The notes under the pieces were generated by a model, which was not told where the DNA came from, ran no database searches, and saw only the letters and a list, made by a program, of their open reading frames with translations. From Mycolicibacterium sp. YH-1 (lineage in GTDB: Bacteria > Actinomycetota > Actinomycetes > Mycobacteriales > Mycobacteriaceae): a stretch of DNA of 64,000 nucleotides. The stretch covers positions 4,340,001 through 4,404,000 of the forward strand of contig NZ_CP092915.1 in the NCBI RefSeq assembly GCF_022557175.1, written 5' to 3'. A program made the position numbers and the translations under genes. Positions 8,688-19,011 of this stretch are shown piece after piece (the stretch's first letter is position 1; each line of letters starts with the position of its first letter).

Positions 8688-9853
8688 CGGGCCGCTTCGA
8701 ACCCGATGCCCTGATCGCCCAGGCCTGCGACATCGCGGGCAGCGACGACTTCGGCGAACCCGACGGCTGGCGCGACAATCTCGCACTTCTCGCCGACGGA
8801 CTGGCCACCGAGGCTCGTCTGTCCGACCTCGGCGTCGAGATCGCCGTCATGGACATCGTCAATCCACTCACCCACCGACTGCGGATCACGCAGTGGCGCA
8901 AGGAGAATCCCTCGATCGCGGCCGCGCCCGTCGAGCGGCCCATCTTCATCCTCGGCCAGCCCCGCACCGGCACCACGATCCTCTTCGACCTGCTGGCCCA
9001 GGACCCCGATCTTCGGCCTCCGCTGACGTGGGAGGTCGACGCGCCGTGGCCGGTGCCGCAGCCCGAAACTTACGCAGACGATCCCCGTATCGCGCAGACC
9101 CAGGCCAACCTCGACATGTCCGAGCTCATCGTGCCCGGACTGTTGACCTTTCATCCGATGGGTGCGCTGGTCGGACAGGAGTGTGTGCGTATCTGGGCAG
9201 CCCAGTTCTGCAGCATGATCTTCTCAGTGCAGTATCGACTGCCCACCTACTACCGGTGGCTGCTGCACGAGGCGGACCACCGCAACGCCTATCGCTATCA
9301 TCGGATCTTCTTGCAGCACTTGCAGTCCGGTGTCTCCGGCCAGTGGCTGCTGAAGTCGCCCGCCCACCTGTGGCAGCTCGACGCGCTGGTCGCGGAGTAC
9401 CCCGATGCGCTCATCGTGCAAACTCACCGCGATCCGCTCAACGTGATCTCCTCGATCGCCGCACTGACCACGTACGTGCGTCGCCTCGCCTCAGACCACA
9501 CCGATATCGGAGAGTGCGCGCGACAGTCGCGCGAGGAGATCCTCGTCGGCCTCGAACGCTCGATGTCGATCCGCGACTCGGGTGTACTGACGCCCGGTCA
9601 GATCGTGGACGTGCAGTTCGCCGACTTCATCCGCGATCCTTTCGCGACCATCCGCGAGCTGTACACCGCACTGGGACGCGATCTGACGCCGGTGGCCGAA
9701 CGGCGCATGCGGGACTTCCTGGCCGCGCACCCGGGCGACGGCGGCGGCGCCCGCTACACGTGGGCGGACACCGGGCTCGACGCCGACGAGGTGCGAGAAC
9801 AGGTCAGCGCGTACCAGGAGCGCTTCGGGGTCCCCACCGAGACGCTGAAGTAG
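8684..9853 (+). CDS. Sulfotransferase family protein
   Basis: 389 residues. The PAPS 5'-phosphosulfate loop is seen as FILGQPRTGTT (about residues 87-97). The 3'-phosphate-binding region is likely LIVQTHRDPLNVISS. This is the Stf3-like long sulfotransferase group abundant in mycobacteria, acting on lipid or sterol hydroxyls. It starts inside the last codon of the DUF1214 gene, so the two are translationally coupled and under the same TetR-type operator. The acceptor is unknown. Confidence 0.88.
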   Translation: MTGRFEPDALIAQACDIAGSDDFGEPDGWRDNLALLADGLATEARLSDLGVEIAVMDIVNPLTHRLRITQWRKENPSIAAAPVERPIFILGQPRTGTTILFDLLAQDPDLRPPLTWEVDAPWPVPQPETYADDPRIAQTQANLDMSELIVPGLLTFHPMGALVGQECVRIWAAQFCSMIFSVQYRLPTYYRWLLHEADHRNAYRYHRIFLQHLQSGVSGQWLLKSPAHLWQLDALVAEYPDALIVQTHRDPLNVISSIAALTTYVRRLASDHTDIGECARQSREEILVGLERSMSIRDSGVLTPGQIVDVQFADFIRDPFATIRELYTALGRDLTPVAERRMRDFLAAHPGDGGGARYTWADTGLDADEVREQVSAYQERFGVPTETLK

Positions 9854-9896
9854 CGGGCGCCGCCTCGACCAGCGGTAATGGTGTTACCGTACGGCG

Positions 9897-10280
9897 GTGA
9901 CCGAACCGGAGCACCTGCTGAAGCGGCTGGAGATGCGAGACGTCGAGGACACCGCACAGCGGCTCGTCATCGAGATGGACAACCGCCCCGACCTCGTCAA
10001 CGTCCGCGGCGCCATTCAGGGCGGCCTGGTGGCGACGCTGATCGACATCGCGGCGGGACGCCTGGCGGGCAACGTCTCCGGGGCCGGCAACGACGTCACC
10101 ACCGCCGACATGAACGTGCACTTCCTTGCGCCGATCATCGAGGGTCCCGCGCGGGCGGAGGCGACTGTGGTGCGTGCGGGCAGGCGCCTGATCGTCACAT
10201 CGGTCGACGTTTTCGACGCCGGCCGGGACCGTCTGGCGGCGAAGGCGACGCTGACGTTCGCCGTTCTCGAACGGCGCTAG
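9897..10280 (+). CDS. Hotdog-fold thioesterase (PaaI-like)
   Basis: 127 residues, typical of single-domain hotdog thioesterases. The motif NVRGAIQGGLVATLIDIAAG is equivalent to the HGG region and central helix, although the usual His is replaced (AIQGG), which is common in this branch. TTADMNVHFLAPI fits the following strand. GTG at 9897 is the start. It lies 43 nt after the sulfotransferase, probably the third gene of that operon. Substrate is probably an acyl-CoA. Confidence 0.82.
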   Translation: MTEPEHLLKRLEMRDVEDTAQRLVIEMDNRPDLVNVRGAIQGGLVATLIDIAAGRLAGNVSGAGNDVTTADMNVHFLAPIIEGPARAEATVVRAGRRLIVTSVDVFDAGRDRLAAKATLTFAVLERR

Positions 10281-10286
10281 TCGGCT

Positions 10287-10904
10287 CTAGCCGCGCCGCA
10301 ACCGATTCATCACGGCCCGTCGTCGCGGACCCCGGATGTCGACAGAGCCGCACACGCTGCGTCCGGTGAGGATGACGTGCGGCCTGCCCTCGGCGGGGGC
10401 GTCCTTGCGGTGGTCCCGCGCGCTGCCGACGATCACCTCGAGATCGTCGATCGACGCGCTGGCACCATCGGGCAGCCGGATGTTCAGGGACCCGAACTTC
10501 ATGTCGAGTTCGATGACCACGATGGAACCCGCGAACCGGGCCTTGGTCAGGTCCAGGTCGATCGATCCCATCCTGCGCACCAGGGCGAGTCGGGTGGGGA
10601 CCACCCACTCCCCCTGCCGCTTCAGCGATCCCATCACGCCACGGAGCTCGACACGGTCGGTAGCGGTGGTCACGATGGCACCCGGCCCGGGCAGATCGCC
10701 GACCAGTGCGGCGAGTTCGGCCTGCAGGCGGGCCCTGCTGACCGCGATGGAGCGCTCCTCGAACTCATCGATGTCGATGAGCCCGAGCGCCACGGCGTTG
10801 TGCAGGCGGCGCAACGTGCCGTTGCGGTCTGCGTCCGATATGCGCAGCACGTCTGCACTCACCACGCCTTGCGTGCGCGCGTATTCCTCGTCCATCCCGT
10901 TCAT
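10287..10904 (-). CDS. DUF1707 domain protein with cell-wall-active-antibiotic-type C-terminus
   Basis: About 205 residues from ATG 10904 (MNGMDEEY; 10895 is also possible). The N-terminal third (LRISDADRNGTLRRLHNAVALGLIDIDEFEERSI) is the DUF1707 signature found in actinobacterial envelope-linked proteins. The C-terminal part (GSIDLDLTKARF, MKFGSLNIRLPDGASASIDD) resembles LiaF-like beta-helix repeats. There is no membrane segment. It is convergent with the thioesterase gene (6-nt gap). Probably an envelope-stress or signalling partner; function unknown. Confidence 0.8.
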   Translation of the reverse strand: MNGMDEEYARTQGVVSADVLRISDADRNGTLRRLHNAVALGLIDIDEFEERSIAVSRARLQAELAALVGDLPGPGAIVTTATDRVELRGVMGSLKRQGEWVVPTRLALVRRMGSIDLDLTKARFAGSIVVIELDMKFGSLNIRLPDGASASIDDLEVIVGSARDHRKDAPAEGRPHVILTGRSVCGSVDIRGPRRRAVMNRLRRG

Positions 10905-10964
10905 GGCGTGCTCAACGTTACCGCGCGGCACCCGGAGTGCTCACTGCCTGGATTCAGAGGGCTC

Positions 10965-12788
10965 TCAGGCGAGGTAGTCCGGGGGCAACCCCTTGAACAT
11001 GTCCTTGCACATCCGGACCGCGTACTCAGAACTACCGCCCCCGACGATCAGGGCGGCGAACGCCAGGTCACCCCGGTACCCGGCGAACCACGCGTGTGAG
11101 CCGCCCTCGAACTCCGCCTCACCGGTCTTACCCCGGATGTCACCGACACCCTCGAGGTCGGTCGCGGTGCCATTGGTGACGACGAGTCGCATCATCGGCC
11201 GCAGACCGTCCACCATCTTCGGCGAGATCGGCGCGCCCGGGTCCGTGATCTCAGTCGGTCGTCCCTCGATCAGTTGCGGCACGGGGGTCTTCCCGGCGGC
11301 GACGGTCGCGGCGACCAGTGCCATCCCGAACGGGCTGACCAGTACCTTGCCCTGACCGAAGCCGTCCTCGGTGCGCTCGGCCAGGTTCACCGTCGGCGGC
11401 ACCGAGCCCGTCACCGTCGTGATGCCGTCCACAACGTAGTCCGGCCCGATGCCGTACTGCGCGGCCGCGGTGGTCAGCCCTCGCGGCGGCATCTTGCTGG
11501 CCAGTTCGGCGAAGGTGGTGTTGCACGAACTCGCGAATGCCCGGGACAGCGGCACCGTGCCCAGGTCGAAGCCGCCGTAGTTCGGCACCGTGCGATGGCC
11601 GATGTCCAGAGTCCCTGGGCACCCGAGCAGCGTGTTGGGGGTGGCCATGTCACGGTCGATCGCCGCGCCCGCGGTGACGATCTTGAATGTCGACCCCGGC
11701 GGGTAGAGCCCCATGGTCGCTGTCGGTCCGTCCGCATCCGCGGCGGCGTTCTGCGCGACAGCCAGGATCTCACCGGTCGAGGGCTTGATCGCGACGATCA
11801 TCGCCTTTCTGCCGACCATGTTGACGGCGTCCTGCGCGGCGTTCTGCACCGAGCGGTCGAGGCTGATCGTGATCGACGGCGCCGGCGCGCCCGGCACCTC
11901 GTTGAGCACGTCCACCTCGGCGCCGTTCTGGTTCACGCTCACGATGCGCCATCCGGCCTGGCCGTTGAGTTGGTCGGTCACGGACTGCTTGACCTGGTTG
12001 ATGATCGCGGGCGCAAAACGGTCGTCGGTGGCCACCATCTCGGGCTGCGGCGTGATGACGACGCCGGGCCGGTTGCCGATCGCCGCCGACACCCGGTCAT
12101 TGTCGTCCTTGCGCAGCGTGATGAGACTCATCGGCGTGGCCGACGAGCTCGCCAGCTCGGCGAGGCGTTGGGGATCCAGCGTGTTGTCGAACGGGCGCAG
12201 CGCGTCGACGACGGCGACCGCGGTCGGCATCAGATCGCCCGCCGCGGCCCTGGCGTCCAGTGAGTAGTGGTAGACGTAACCGGGCACCAGGACGTCGGAA
12301 CCGCCGCGTTCGTTGACCGACGCGCGGCGCGGTGCCTCGGCCCGCAGCGCGAAGGTCTGGTTCTCCCCCAGGTCCGGGTGCAGTCCGGCGGCGCTCCACC
12401 GGACGCGCCAGCGGCCTTCGTCGCGGATCATGTTGAGCCGGCCGTCGTAGGTCCAGGTGCGGTCCTTCGGCAGGTGCCATGTGTAGCGGTAGAGGACGCT
12501 GCCGGTGTCCTCGGCGTACTTCGAGCCCATGATCTGCGCATCGAGACCGGTGGCCTGTAGACCCGCCCAGGCCTCGGTGAGCGCAGTCCTGGCGTCTGTG
12601 GGTTTGTCGGCGAGTTCGGCGGCCACCCCGGTGTCACCGGTGGCGAGCGCGGCGAAGAACGCCTCGGCGACGGGTTCGGGCCCGTTGGGCTTGGGCGTGC
12701 ACGCAGTGAGGGCGCCGGCCGCGCCGACGACGACGGTGACCGCGAGCAGGGCTGCGGCCCGTGATACGGATGAGGTTCGCGATGCCAT
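10965..12788 (-). CDS. Penicillin-binding lipoprotein (Rv2864c-type, class B-like transpeptidase)
   Basis: 607 residues. A signal peptide with lipobox GALTAC anchors it outside the membrane. An NTF2-like MecA-type domain follows (PVAEAFFAALATGD). The transpeptidase domain has the catalytic SxxK as GSTFK, the second motif SCN in ASSCNTTF, and KTG in RGKTGEAEF. It crosslinks peptidoglycan and is a beta-lactam target. ATG 12788 is chosen because it starts the signal peptide. Position and size match Rv2864c. Confidence 0.93.
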   Translation of the reverse strand: MASRTSSVSRAAALLAVTVVVGAAGALTACTPKPNGPEPVAEAFFAALATGDTGVAAELADKPTDARTALTEAWAGLQATGLDAQIMGSKYAEDTGSVLYRYTWHLPKDRTWTYDGRLNMIRDEGRWRVRWSAAGLHPDLGENQTFALRAEAPRRASVNERGGSDVLVPGYVYHYSLDARAAAGDLMPTAVAVVDALRPFDNTLDPQRLAELASSSATPMSLITLRKDDNDRVSAAIGNRPGVVITPQPEMVATDDRFAPAIINQVKQSVTDQLNGQAGWRIVSVNQNGAEVDVLNEVPGAPAPSITISLDRSVQNAAQDAVNMVGRKAMIVAIKPSTGEILAVAQNAAADADGPTATMGLYPPGSTFKIVTAGAAIDRDMATPNTLLGCPGTLDIGHRTVPNYGGFDLGTVPLSRAFASSCNTTFAELASKMPPRGLTTAAAQYGIGPDYVVDGITTVTGSVPPTVNLAERTEDGFGQGKVLVSPFGMALVAATVAAGKTPVPQLIEGRPTEITDPGAPISPKMVDGLRPMMRLVVTNGTATDLEGVGDIRGKTGEAEFEGGSHAWFAGYRGDLAFAALIVGGGSSEYAVRMCKDMFKGLPPDYLA

Positions 12789-12941
12789 TGGGGCTGATGT
12801 TAAGAGTGTGACGACCGGTTCGGGCGGAGGCGCACCGAGATCCAACCGTGATCACTCTGAAATGTCCGCACCGAGTGTGAGTCTGACGACGCTCCGCACG
12901 CTCAGGGCGTCGTGACGTTCACACTCACGGCCGGGCAGGCG

Positions 12942-13796
12942 TCAGTCGAGCAGCACCGTGGCGAACGTACCGACCTGGGTGAACCCGATCCGGTTATAGG
13001 TCGACCTGGCGATCGTGTTGAACGCGTTGACGTACAGGCTCGCGGTCCGACCGCCACGCACGATCGCGCCGGCCAATGCGGCGGTGCCCGCCGCACCGAG
13101 ACCGCGACCACGCCACTCGGGATGCACCCACACGCCCTGGATCTGACCCACCGCCGGCGACTGTGAGCCGACCTCGGCCTTGAACACGACCTCGCCACGC
13201 TCGAACCGGGCCCACGCCCGGCCCGTCGCGATGAGCCCCGCGACTCGACGGCGGTAGCCACGCCCGCCGTCCCCGAGGCGCGGGTCGATGCCGACCTCAC
13301 CGATGAACATGTCAATGGCCGCGACGAGGTAGGCGTCCAACTCGTCCATCCGGACCAGGCGCACCGCGGGATCCACGGCGCACTCGGGCGCCCGATCCAG
13401 CGCCATCAGGGGTTGTTCCTCACGGACGTCACGCGCTGGGCCCCAACCGCATTCGAGGCGATCCCACATCGGGAGCACCAACTCGGCGTGACCCACCAAC
13501 GACGAACACCGCCGCGGAGAACTCATCGCCTTGTCCGCGAACGCGTTCACATCGGCCACACCGCCGCGCAGCGGTATCAGGTTCGCGCCGGCGAAGCACA
13601 GCGACTCACCGGGCTCACGGCACGTCCACAGTTCGCCGCCGATCGCCGTCGGGTCCACACCGTGGTCGACGACCCGGGCCGCCACCATGCACGTGCCGAC
13701 GGGATCGTCATCGAGCACGCGCTGCACCTCGGCGGCGTCACGCACCACCGTGACGCGTCGCTCGTCGGTGAGGCGAAACAGCGGTGGAGCCGACAT
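12942..13796 (-). CDS. GNAT family N-acetyltransferase (Rv2867c-type)
   Basis: 284 residues from ATG 13796. The C-terminal half carries the acetyl-CoA loop in VWVHPEWRGRGLGAAGTAAL and the following motif SLYVNAFNTIARSTYNRIGF. The N-terminal half has a degenerate GNAT-like repeat. The length equals what I recall for Rv2867c, and the position directly downstream of ispG matches. The acceptor substrate is unknown. Confidence 0.88.
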   Translation of the reverse strand: MSAPPLFRLTDERRVTVVRDAAEVQRVLDDDPVGTCMVAARVVDHGVDPTAIGGELWTCREPGESLCFAGANLIPLRGGVADVNAFADKAMSSPRRCSSLVGHAELVLPMWDRLECGWGPARDVREEQPLMALDRAPECAVDPAVRLVRMDELDAYLVAAIDMFIGEVGIDPRLGDGGRGYRRRVAGLIATGRAWARFERGEVVFKAEVGSQSPAVGQIQGVWVHPEWRGRGLGAAGTAALAGAIVRGGRTASLYVNAFNTIARSTYNRIGFTQVGTFATVLLD

Positions 13797-13851
13797 GGAG
13801 ACTCTTTCTGCGGCAAGCGCGGTGGCGGTGACCCCGCTCACAGGGGCACTG

Positions 13852-15012
13852 TCAGCTTACGGTCACCACGGGCGAACCGCTTGCACTTGCCTCCGGACCC
13901 GACTCGGCGGCGATCCGCATGGCCTCCTCGATCAGCGTTTCCACGATCATCGACTCGGGAACCGTCTTGATCACCTCGCCGCGCACGAAGATCTGCCCCT
14001 TGCCGTTGCCGGACGCCACGCCGAGGTCGGCCTCGCGCGCCTCCCCCGGCCCGTTGACGACGCAGCCCATAACAGCCACTCGCAGCGGCACATCCATGCC
14101 CTCGAGACCCGCCGACACCTCGTTGGCGAGCGTGTAGACGTCCACCTGGGCACGCCCGCAGGAGGGACACGACACGATCTCCAGGCCGCGGGGCCGCAGG
14201 TTCAGCGACTCGAGGATCTGATTGCCGACCTTGATCTCCTCGACCGGCGGTGCAGACAGCGAGACCCTGATGGTGTCGCCGATGCCCTTGGACAGCAGAG
14301 CACCGAACGCGACGGCGGATTTGATGGTGCCCTGAAATGCCGGTCCGGCCTCGGTGACGCCGAGGTGCAGCGGGTAGTCACACTGCGCGGCGAGCAACTC
14401 GTAGGCGGCGACCATGATGACGGGGTCGTTGTGCTTGACGCTGATCTTGATATCGCCGAAGCCGTGCTCCTCGAACAGCGACGCCTCCCACAGCGCGGAC
14501 TCGACGAGCGCCTCGGGGGTGGCCTTGCCGTACTTCTTCATCAGCCGAGGATCGAGCGAACCGGCATTGACACCGATCCTGATCGGGATGCCCGCCGCAC
14601 CGGCCGCCTTGGCGACCTCCTTGACCCGTCCGTCGAACTCCTTGATGTTGCCGGGGTTGACGCGGACGGCCGCACAACCGGCATCGATCGCGGCGAAGAT
14701 GTACTTGGGCTGGAAGTGGATGTCGGCGATCACCGGGATGTTCGCCTTCTTGGCGATCGCGGGCAGCGCGTCGGCGTCCTCCTGCCTGGGACAGGCGACG
14801 CGGACGATATCGCAGCCCGATGCCGTCAGCTCGGCGATCTGCTGCAGGGTCGCATTGATGTCGTGCGTCTTGGTGGTGCACATCGACTGCACCGCAATCG
14901 GGTGATCGCTGCCGACGCCGACGTCGCCGACCATGAGCTGGCGGGTTCTGCGCCGCGGCGCGAGGGTGGGTGCGGGCGGTGCCGGCATACCCAGTCCGAT
15001 GGAGGTGGTCAC
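13852..15012 (-). CDS. ispG: 4-hydroxy-3-methylbut-2-en-1-yl diphosphate synthase
   Basis: 386 residues. It converts MEcPP to HMBPP in the MEP isoprenoid pathway. The [4Fe-4S] ligands are visible in VSCPSCGR and [13 protein letters not shown], with the conserved Glu following. The barrel has IRIGVNAGS and ISVKHNDP. It lies 8 nt downstream of rip1 and in the same run as dxr, so two MEP-pathway genes flank the intramembrane protease, as in M. tuberculosis (gcpE). Confidence 0.97.
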   Translation of the reverse strand: MTTSIGLGMPAPPAPTLAPRRRTRQLMVGDVGVGSDHPIAVQSMCTTKTHDINATLQQIAELTASGCDIVRVACPRQEDADALPAIAKKANIPVIADIHFQPKYIFAAIDAGCAAVRVNPGNIKEFDGRVKEVAKAAGAAGIPIRIGVNAGSLDPRLMKKYGKATPEALVESALWEASLFEEHGFGDIKISVKHNDPVIMVAAYELLAAQCDYPLHLGVTEAGPAFQGTIKSAVAFGALLSKGIGDTIRVSLSAPPVEEIKVGNQILESLNLRPRGLEIVSCPSCGRAQVDVYTLANEVSAGLEGMDVPLRVAVMGCVVNGPGEAREADLGVASGNGKGQIFVRGEVIKTVPESMIVETLIEEAMRIAAESGPEASASGSPVVTVS

Positions 15013-15020
15013 AAGGGCTC

Positions 15021-16250
15021 CTACTGGAAGATCCTGATGGGGTTGACCAAGTCGGCAGTGACGGTCAACAGCATGTAAGCGCCCACCACGGCAAGCACGA
15101 CGTACGTGGCTGGCATCAATTTGAGGTAGTCCACCGGCCCCGCGGCCACCATCCCGCGTGCCTTGCGGATCATGTTGCGCAGCTTCTCGTATGTGGCGAT
15201 CGCGATGTGACCACCGTCGAAGGGCAGCAGCGGCAGCAGGTTCACCGCCCCAAGCACGAAGTTCAACTGGGCCAGGAAGAACCAGAACATCACCCAGAGG
15301 CCTTGATCGACGGTGTCCCCGCCGATGATGCTGGCGCCGACGACGCTGATCGGTGTCTCGATATCGCGTTCGCCACCGCCGATCGCGTGGACGAGAGCGC
15401 CGACCTTGGTCGGGATCTTCGCCAGGGCCTTGGCGAGTTCGACGGACATGTCACCCGTGAACGCGAATGTCGCGGGCACCGCTGACAGCGGGTTGTACTG
15501 GGTGGGCCCGAAACGCGCGGGCGCGATGCCGACGGCGCCGACGGCGGTCGGTTCGGCGGCGTCCTTGCTGATCCAGCGCTCGGCTCGCGTCACGTCAACG
15601 GTCGTGGTGAACTCGCGAACCTGACCGTCCTCGTCACGCTGCACGACGAACGGGGTGGGGCCGTCGAGCTTGCGCACCGCGGCAACCAGTTCATCGAACG
15701 TTGCCACGTCGGTGTCGCCGACCTTGACCAGCGTGTCGCCGGGCTGAATACCCGCCGCCGCAGCAGGTCCCGGGCCGGTGCACTGACCCGGCTCACCCTT
15801 TGCGACATCGGATGCCACACAAGCGGTTTCGCCGACGATGGCGGTGGTGGGCGGGTTCAGGTTGGGCAGTCCCCACACCATCGCGATGCCGTAGATGAGG
15901 ACCAGGCCGATGATGAAGTTCATGGCGGGACCGGCGAACAGCACCGCGACGCGCTTCCACACCTTCTGCCGGTACATCGCGTATGGACGATCCTCTGGCG
16001 CGATCTCCTCGACAGCCGTCATCCCGGCGATATCGCAGAATCCACCCAGGGGCACGGCCTTGATGCCGTACTCGGTCTGGCCGAGCTTGTTGGGCCGCAT
16101 CGTCGACCACAGTGTGGGACCGAAGCCGACGAAGTAGCGCCGCACCTTCATGCCCGTCGCTCGCGCGACCCACATGTGTCCACATTCGTGCAGAGCCACC
16201 GAGATCAGAATGGCCAGGGCGAACAGCACGATGCCCACTACGAACATCAT
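15021..16250 (-). CDS. rip1: Site-2 intramembrane metalloprotease Rip1
   Basis: 409 residues. The zinc motif HECGH lies in the first membrane segment and the second metal motif LLPFDGGH near the C-terminus. A PDZ-like domain sits between ([29 protein letters not shown]). In M. tuberculosis Rip1 cleaves anti-sigma factors including those of SigK, SigL and SigM, and controls envelope composition. That is notable because a SigL/RslA-like pair occurs at 39-40 kb. ATG 16250 overlaps the dxr stop by 4 nt. Confidence 0.96.
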   Translation of the reverse strand: MMFVVGIVLFALAILISVALHECGHMWVARATGMKVRRYFVGFGPTLWSTMRPNKLGQTEYGIKAVPLGGFCDIAGMTAVEEIAPEDRPYAMYRQKVWKRVAVLFAGPAMNFIIGLVLIYGIAMVWGLPNLNPPTTAIVGETACVASDVAKGEPGQCTGPGPAAAAGIQPGDTLVKVGDTDVATFDELVAAVRKLDGPTPFVVQRDEDGQVREFTTTVDVTRAERWISKDAAEPTAVGAVGIAPARFGPTQYNPLSAVPATFAFTGDMSVELAKALAKIPTKVGALVHAIGGGERDIETPISVVGASIIGGDTVDQGLWVMFWFFLAQLNFVLGAVNLLPLLPFDGGHIAIATYEKLRNMIRKARGMVAAGPVDYLKLMPATYVVLAVVGAYMLLTVTADLVNPIRIFQ

Positions 16251-17428
16251 CGGGTGACTACGACCTCCTGTGCGGCGCCCACATGGGCTTTGAGGGCACC
16301 CTGTGCCCGGTCCCGGGCCCAGTCCTGCGCTTCGAGTACGTCCTCTACGGTAGCCGGTTCCGCTGACCACTGGTCTGCGGCGCGCAGCACCTCGCCGACG
16401 GTGGCCACGATGGAGGGGAAGCTGATGCGCCCGGCGAGGAAGGCCTCGGCGGCCTCCTCGTTGGCGGCGTTGTAGACCGCCGTCAGGCATCCACCCCGGC
16501 TTCCGGCGTGCCGGGCCAGGTCGACCGCGGGGAACACGGCGTCGTCCAGCGGCTCGAACTCCCACGTGGAGGCCGTGGTGAAGTCGCACGCCAGCGCCGC
16601 GCCCGGCACCCGGGCGGGCCAGCCGAGCGCCAACGCGATCGGCAGCCTCATATCGGGCGGACTGGCCTGGGCGATGGTGGAGCCGTCGGTGAAGGTGACC
16701 ATCGAGTGCACGATCGACTGCGGGTGCACGACGACGTCGATGCGGTCGTACGGGATGCCGAACAAGAGGTGCGTCTCGATGAGTTCGAGCCCCTTGTTGA
16801 CCAGTGAGGCCGAGTTCAGCGTGTTCATCGGGCCCATCGACCAGGTGGGGTGCGCACCGGCCTGTTCGGGTGTGACGCCCTCGAGGTCTGCGGCCGACCA
16901 GCCCCGGAACGGGCCACCGGACGCAGTGAGCACCAGCCGGGCCACTTCGTCGGCCGTTCCGCCGCGCAGGCACTGCGCCAGCGCGGAGTGCTCGGAGTCC
17001 ACCGGCACGATCTGCCCCGGCGCCGCGGCCTTCTGTACCAGCGGACCACCGGCGACCAGTGATTCCTTATTGGCCAGCGCCAGCCGGGCGCCCGATGCCA
17101 AGGCCGCCAGCGTGGGTCGCAGCCCCAATGCGCCGACAAGCGCGTTCAGCACGACGTCTGCCTCGGTGTCCTCGACGAGCTGCGTGACGGCGTCGGGTCC
17201 GGAGTACGACACATCGCCGATCCGGTCGGCGGCCTCGGGGTCGGCGACGGCGACCTTGGTGACACCCGTCTCGACGCGTTGGCGATGCAACAGGTCGGCG
17301 TTGCCGCCACCTGCGGCCAGGCCCACGACCTCGAACCGGTCGGGATTGGCGGCGATCACCTCGAGCGCCTGGGTACCGATCGACCCGGTACTGCCGAGCA
17401 CCAGGACGCGTAGACGATCAGGACTCAC
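16247..17428 (-). CDS. dxr: 1-deoxy-D-xylulose 5-phosphate reductoisomerase
   Basis: 393 residues from GTG 17428, with GGAG just upstream. It is NADPH-dependent and makes MEP from DXP. It has the Rossmann motif [10 protein letters not shown], the NKESLVAGG motif, the metal-binding PVDSEHSA and the flexible loop around GWPARVPGA. First gene of the dxr-rip1-ispG operon, with 4-nt overlap to rip1. Confidence 0.97.
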   Translation of the reverse strand: MSPDRLRVLVLGSTGSIGTQALEVIAANPDRFEVVGLAAGGGNADLLHRQRVETGVTKVAVADPEAADRIGDVSYSGPDAVTQLVEDTEADVVLNALVGALGLRPTLAALASGARLALANKESLVAGGPLVQKAAAPGQIVPVDSEHSALAQCLRGGTADEVARLVLTASGGPFRGWSAADLEGVTPEQAGAHPTWSMGPMNTLNSASLVNKGLELIETHLLFGIPYDRIDVVVHPQSIVHSMVTFTDGSTIAQASPPDMRLPIALALGWPARVPGAALACDFTTASTWEFEPLDDAVFPAVDLARHAGSRGGCLTAVYNAANEEAAEAFLAGRISFPSIVATVGEVLRAADQWSAEPATVEDVLEAQDWARDRAQGALKAHVGAAQEVVVTR

Positions 17429-17519
17429 CGCTCCATTGTGCCGCGCAGGTCGGCCCGGAACCCAGTCCGCACCTCGTGACACCCAAATGTGACACCAATC
17501 TGACGCGGGGCCACCTGAC

Positions 17520-17546
17520 CCATCCGCATCCGGGTCCACCGCGAAT
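17520..17546 (+). promoter_or_regulatory. SigK-like promoter CCATCC-N15-GCGAAT before MPT83-like gene
   Basis: CCATCC (17520-17525) matches the -35 reported for SigK targets mpt70/mpt83, and GCGAAT (17541-17546) is one base from the reported -10 CCGAAT. The spacer is 15 nt. I cannot confirm that this spacing is normal. No sigK gene is in the window. The MPT83-like ATG lies 64 nt downstream of the -10. Confidence 0.45.
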
Positions 17547-17609
17547 ACCCGATGTCATCGACCTCGGGCGCCGGCAGCGTCGCCCCAGACACATGGGATG
17601 GAAACAGTC

Positions 17610-18281
17610 ATGAATTCAGCTCAACGCAAAGCAGTGGCGGCAGCGGGCCTGAGCGCTCTCGCCGTCTTCGGCGCGGCGGCATGTTCGAGTGATTCGGACA
17701 CCGAGGCGTCGAGCACGTCCAGTAGCGCCCCGAGCGCGGCAGCCACGTCGGCGGCGGCGCCGACCAGCGCGCTGGCCGATCCCGGCGCCAACCTCGTCGG
17801 CACCAGTTGCGCCGCCTACGCCGAACAGGTCCCTGCCGGTCCGGGCTCGGTCGCGGGTATGGCGATGGATCCCGTGGCCACGGCGGCCTCGAACAACCCG
17901 ATGCTGAAGACGCTGACCCAGGCGGTCTCCGGTCAGCTCAATCCGGGCGTGAACCTCGTCGACACCCTCAACGGGGGCGAGTTCACCGTGATCGCGCCGA
18001 CCGACGACGCCTTCGCCAAGCTCGACCCCGCCACGATCGAGACGCTCAAGACCGACGCACCACTGCTGACCAGCATCCTGACCTACCACGTGATCCCCGG
18101 TCAGCTGAGCCCCGACCAGGTCGCGGGCACCCACAAGACCGTCGAGGGGCAGGACGTCACCATCACCGGCGCGGGCGAGGGTCTGACGTTCGACAAGTCG
18201 GCCCTCGTGTGCGGCGGCGTGCAGACCGCCAACGCCACGGTGTACATGGTCGACACCGTCATGATGCCGCCGGCCGCCTGA
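17610..18281 (+). CDS. Fasciclin-domain lipoprotein, MPT83-like
   Basis: 223 residues from ATG 17610 (RBS GGATGG). The signal peptide ends in a lipobox (FGAAAC), followed by a Ser/Ala-rich spacer. One FAS1 domain covers about residues 85-220 ([45 protein letters not shown]). Two Cys (TSCAAY and ALVCGG) probably form the disulfide known in MPT70/MPT83. Surface adhesin-like role. Position after dxr matches mpt83 (Rv2873). It is a close paralogue of the next gene. Confidence 0.92.
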   Translation: MNSAQRKAVAAAGLSALAVFGAAACSSDSDTEASSTSSSAPSAAATSAAAPTSALADPGANLVGTSCAAYAEQVPAGPGSVAGMAMDPVATAASNNPMLKTLTQAVSGQLNPGVNLVDTLNGGEFTVIAPTDDAFAKLDPATIETLKTDAPLLTSILTYHVIPGQLSPDQVAGTHKTVEGQDVTITGAGEGLTFDKSALVCGGVQTANATVYMVDTVMMPPAA

Positions 18282-18300
18282 CAGGTAGCGACCCCCTGAC

Positions 18301-18357
18301 ACATGAGCGGCGCCTCGGCGGACATCCCCCGTGCTCGCGCCGGGGCGCCGCTCATGT
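18301..18357. terminator. Long hairpin between the two fasciclin genes
   Basis: A perfect 14-bp inverted repeat (18301-18314 with 18344-18357) continues through one G-T pair into five more pairs (18316-18320 with 18338-18342), leaving a 17-nt loop. It starts 19 nt after the MPT83-like stop and ends 45 nt before the next ATG. There is no long T tract, as is common for mycobacterial terminators. It may attenuate readthrough or stabilise the upstream mRNA. Confidence 0.65.
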
Positions 18358-18402
18358 CATCTCATCCATCCACCCGAACCACAAACAGAGAGTTGAAACA
18401 CC

Positions 18403-18993
18403 ATGAACCGCAACGCCAAGACCATCGCGGGCTCCGCCCTCGCCGCCGTCGCCACCACAGGACTGCTGTTCTCTTCGACCGCCGTCGCGGCGGCCGATCC
18501 CGCCACCGCGCTGGTCGGGCCGGGCTGTTCTGCGTATGCAGCGCAGGTACCCGACGGACCGGGATCGGTCGCGGGCATGGCCATGGATCCCGTGGCCACG
18601 GCGGCATCCAACAACCCGATGCTCACCACGCTGACCGCCGCCGTCTCGGGCGGGCTCAACCCGGAGGTGAACCTCGTCGACACGCTCAACGGTGGCGAGT
18701 TCACGGTCTTCGCACCGACCGATGCCGCCTTCGCCAAGCTCGATCCGGCCACCGTCGAGAAGCTCAAGACCGATGCACCGCTGCTGACCAGCATCCTGAC
18801 CTATCACGTGGTACCCGGTCAGGCTGATCCAGCGAGGGTCGTCGGCAACCACGAGACGGTCCAGGGCGGCACCGTCACAGTCTCCGGCGGCGGCCAGGAT
18901 CTCAAGGTCAATGACGCAGGAGTCGTGTGCGGCGGCGTGCAGACCGCCAACGCGACCGTCTATCTGATCGACACGGTCCTGATGCCTCGATAG
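18403..18993 (+). CDS. Secreted fasciclin-domain protein, MPT70-like
   Basis: 196 residues. An N-terminal signal peptide (cleavage likely after STAVAA) has no lipobox Cys, so the product should be released, like MPT70 (193 residues). The FAS1 domain matches the upstream paralogue almost residue for residue, including [21 protein letters not shown] and [12 protein letters not shown]. The pair therefore looks like an MPT83/MPT70 duplication, but here directly adjacent without dipZ between. GAGAG lies upstream as a weak RBS. Confidence 0.92.
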   Translation: MNRNAKTIAGSALAAVATTGLLFSSTAVAAADPATALVGPGCSAYAAQVPDGPGSVAGMAMDPVATAASNNPMLTTLTAAVSGGLNPEVNLVDTLNGGEFTVFAPTDAAFAKLDPATVEKLKTDAPLLTSILTYHVVPGQADPARVVGNHETVQGGTVTVSGGGQDLKVNDAGVVCGGVQTANATVYLIDTVLMPR

Positions 18994-19011
18994 CGGTTGG
19001 CGCATCAGCGA

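Noticed and set aside
18374..18379. CCGAAC as a SigK-type -10 for the MPT70-like gene
   Set aside because: A CCATCC is only 2 nt upstream, so the two cannot act as -35/-10; no other CCATCC is at a suitable distance.
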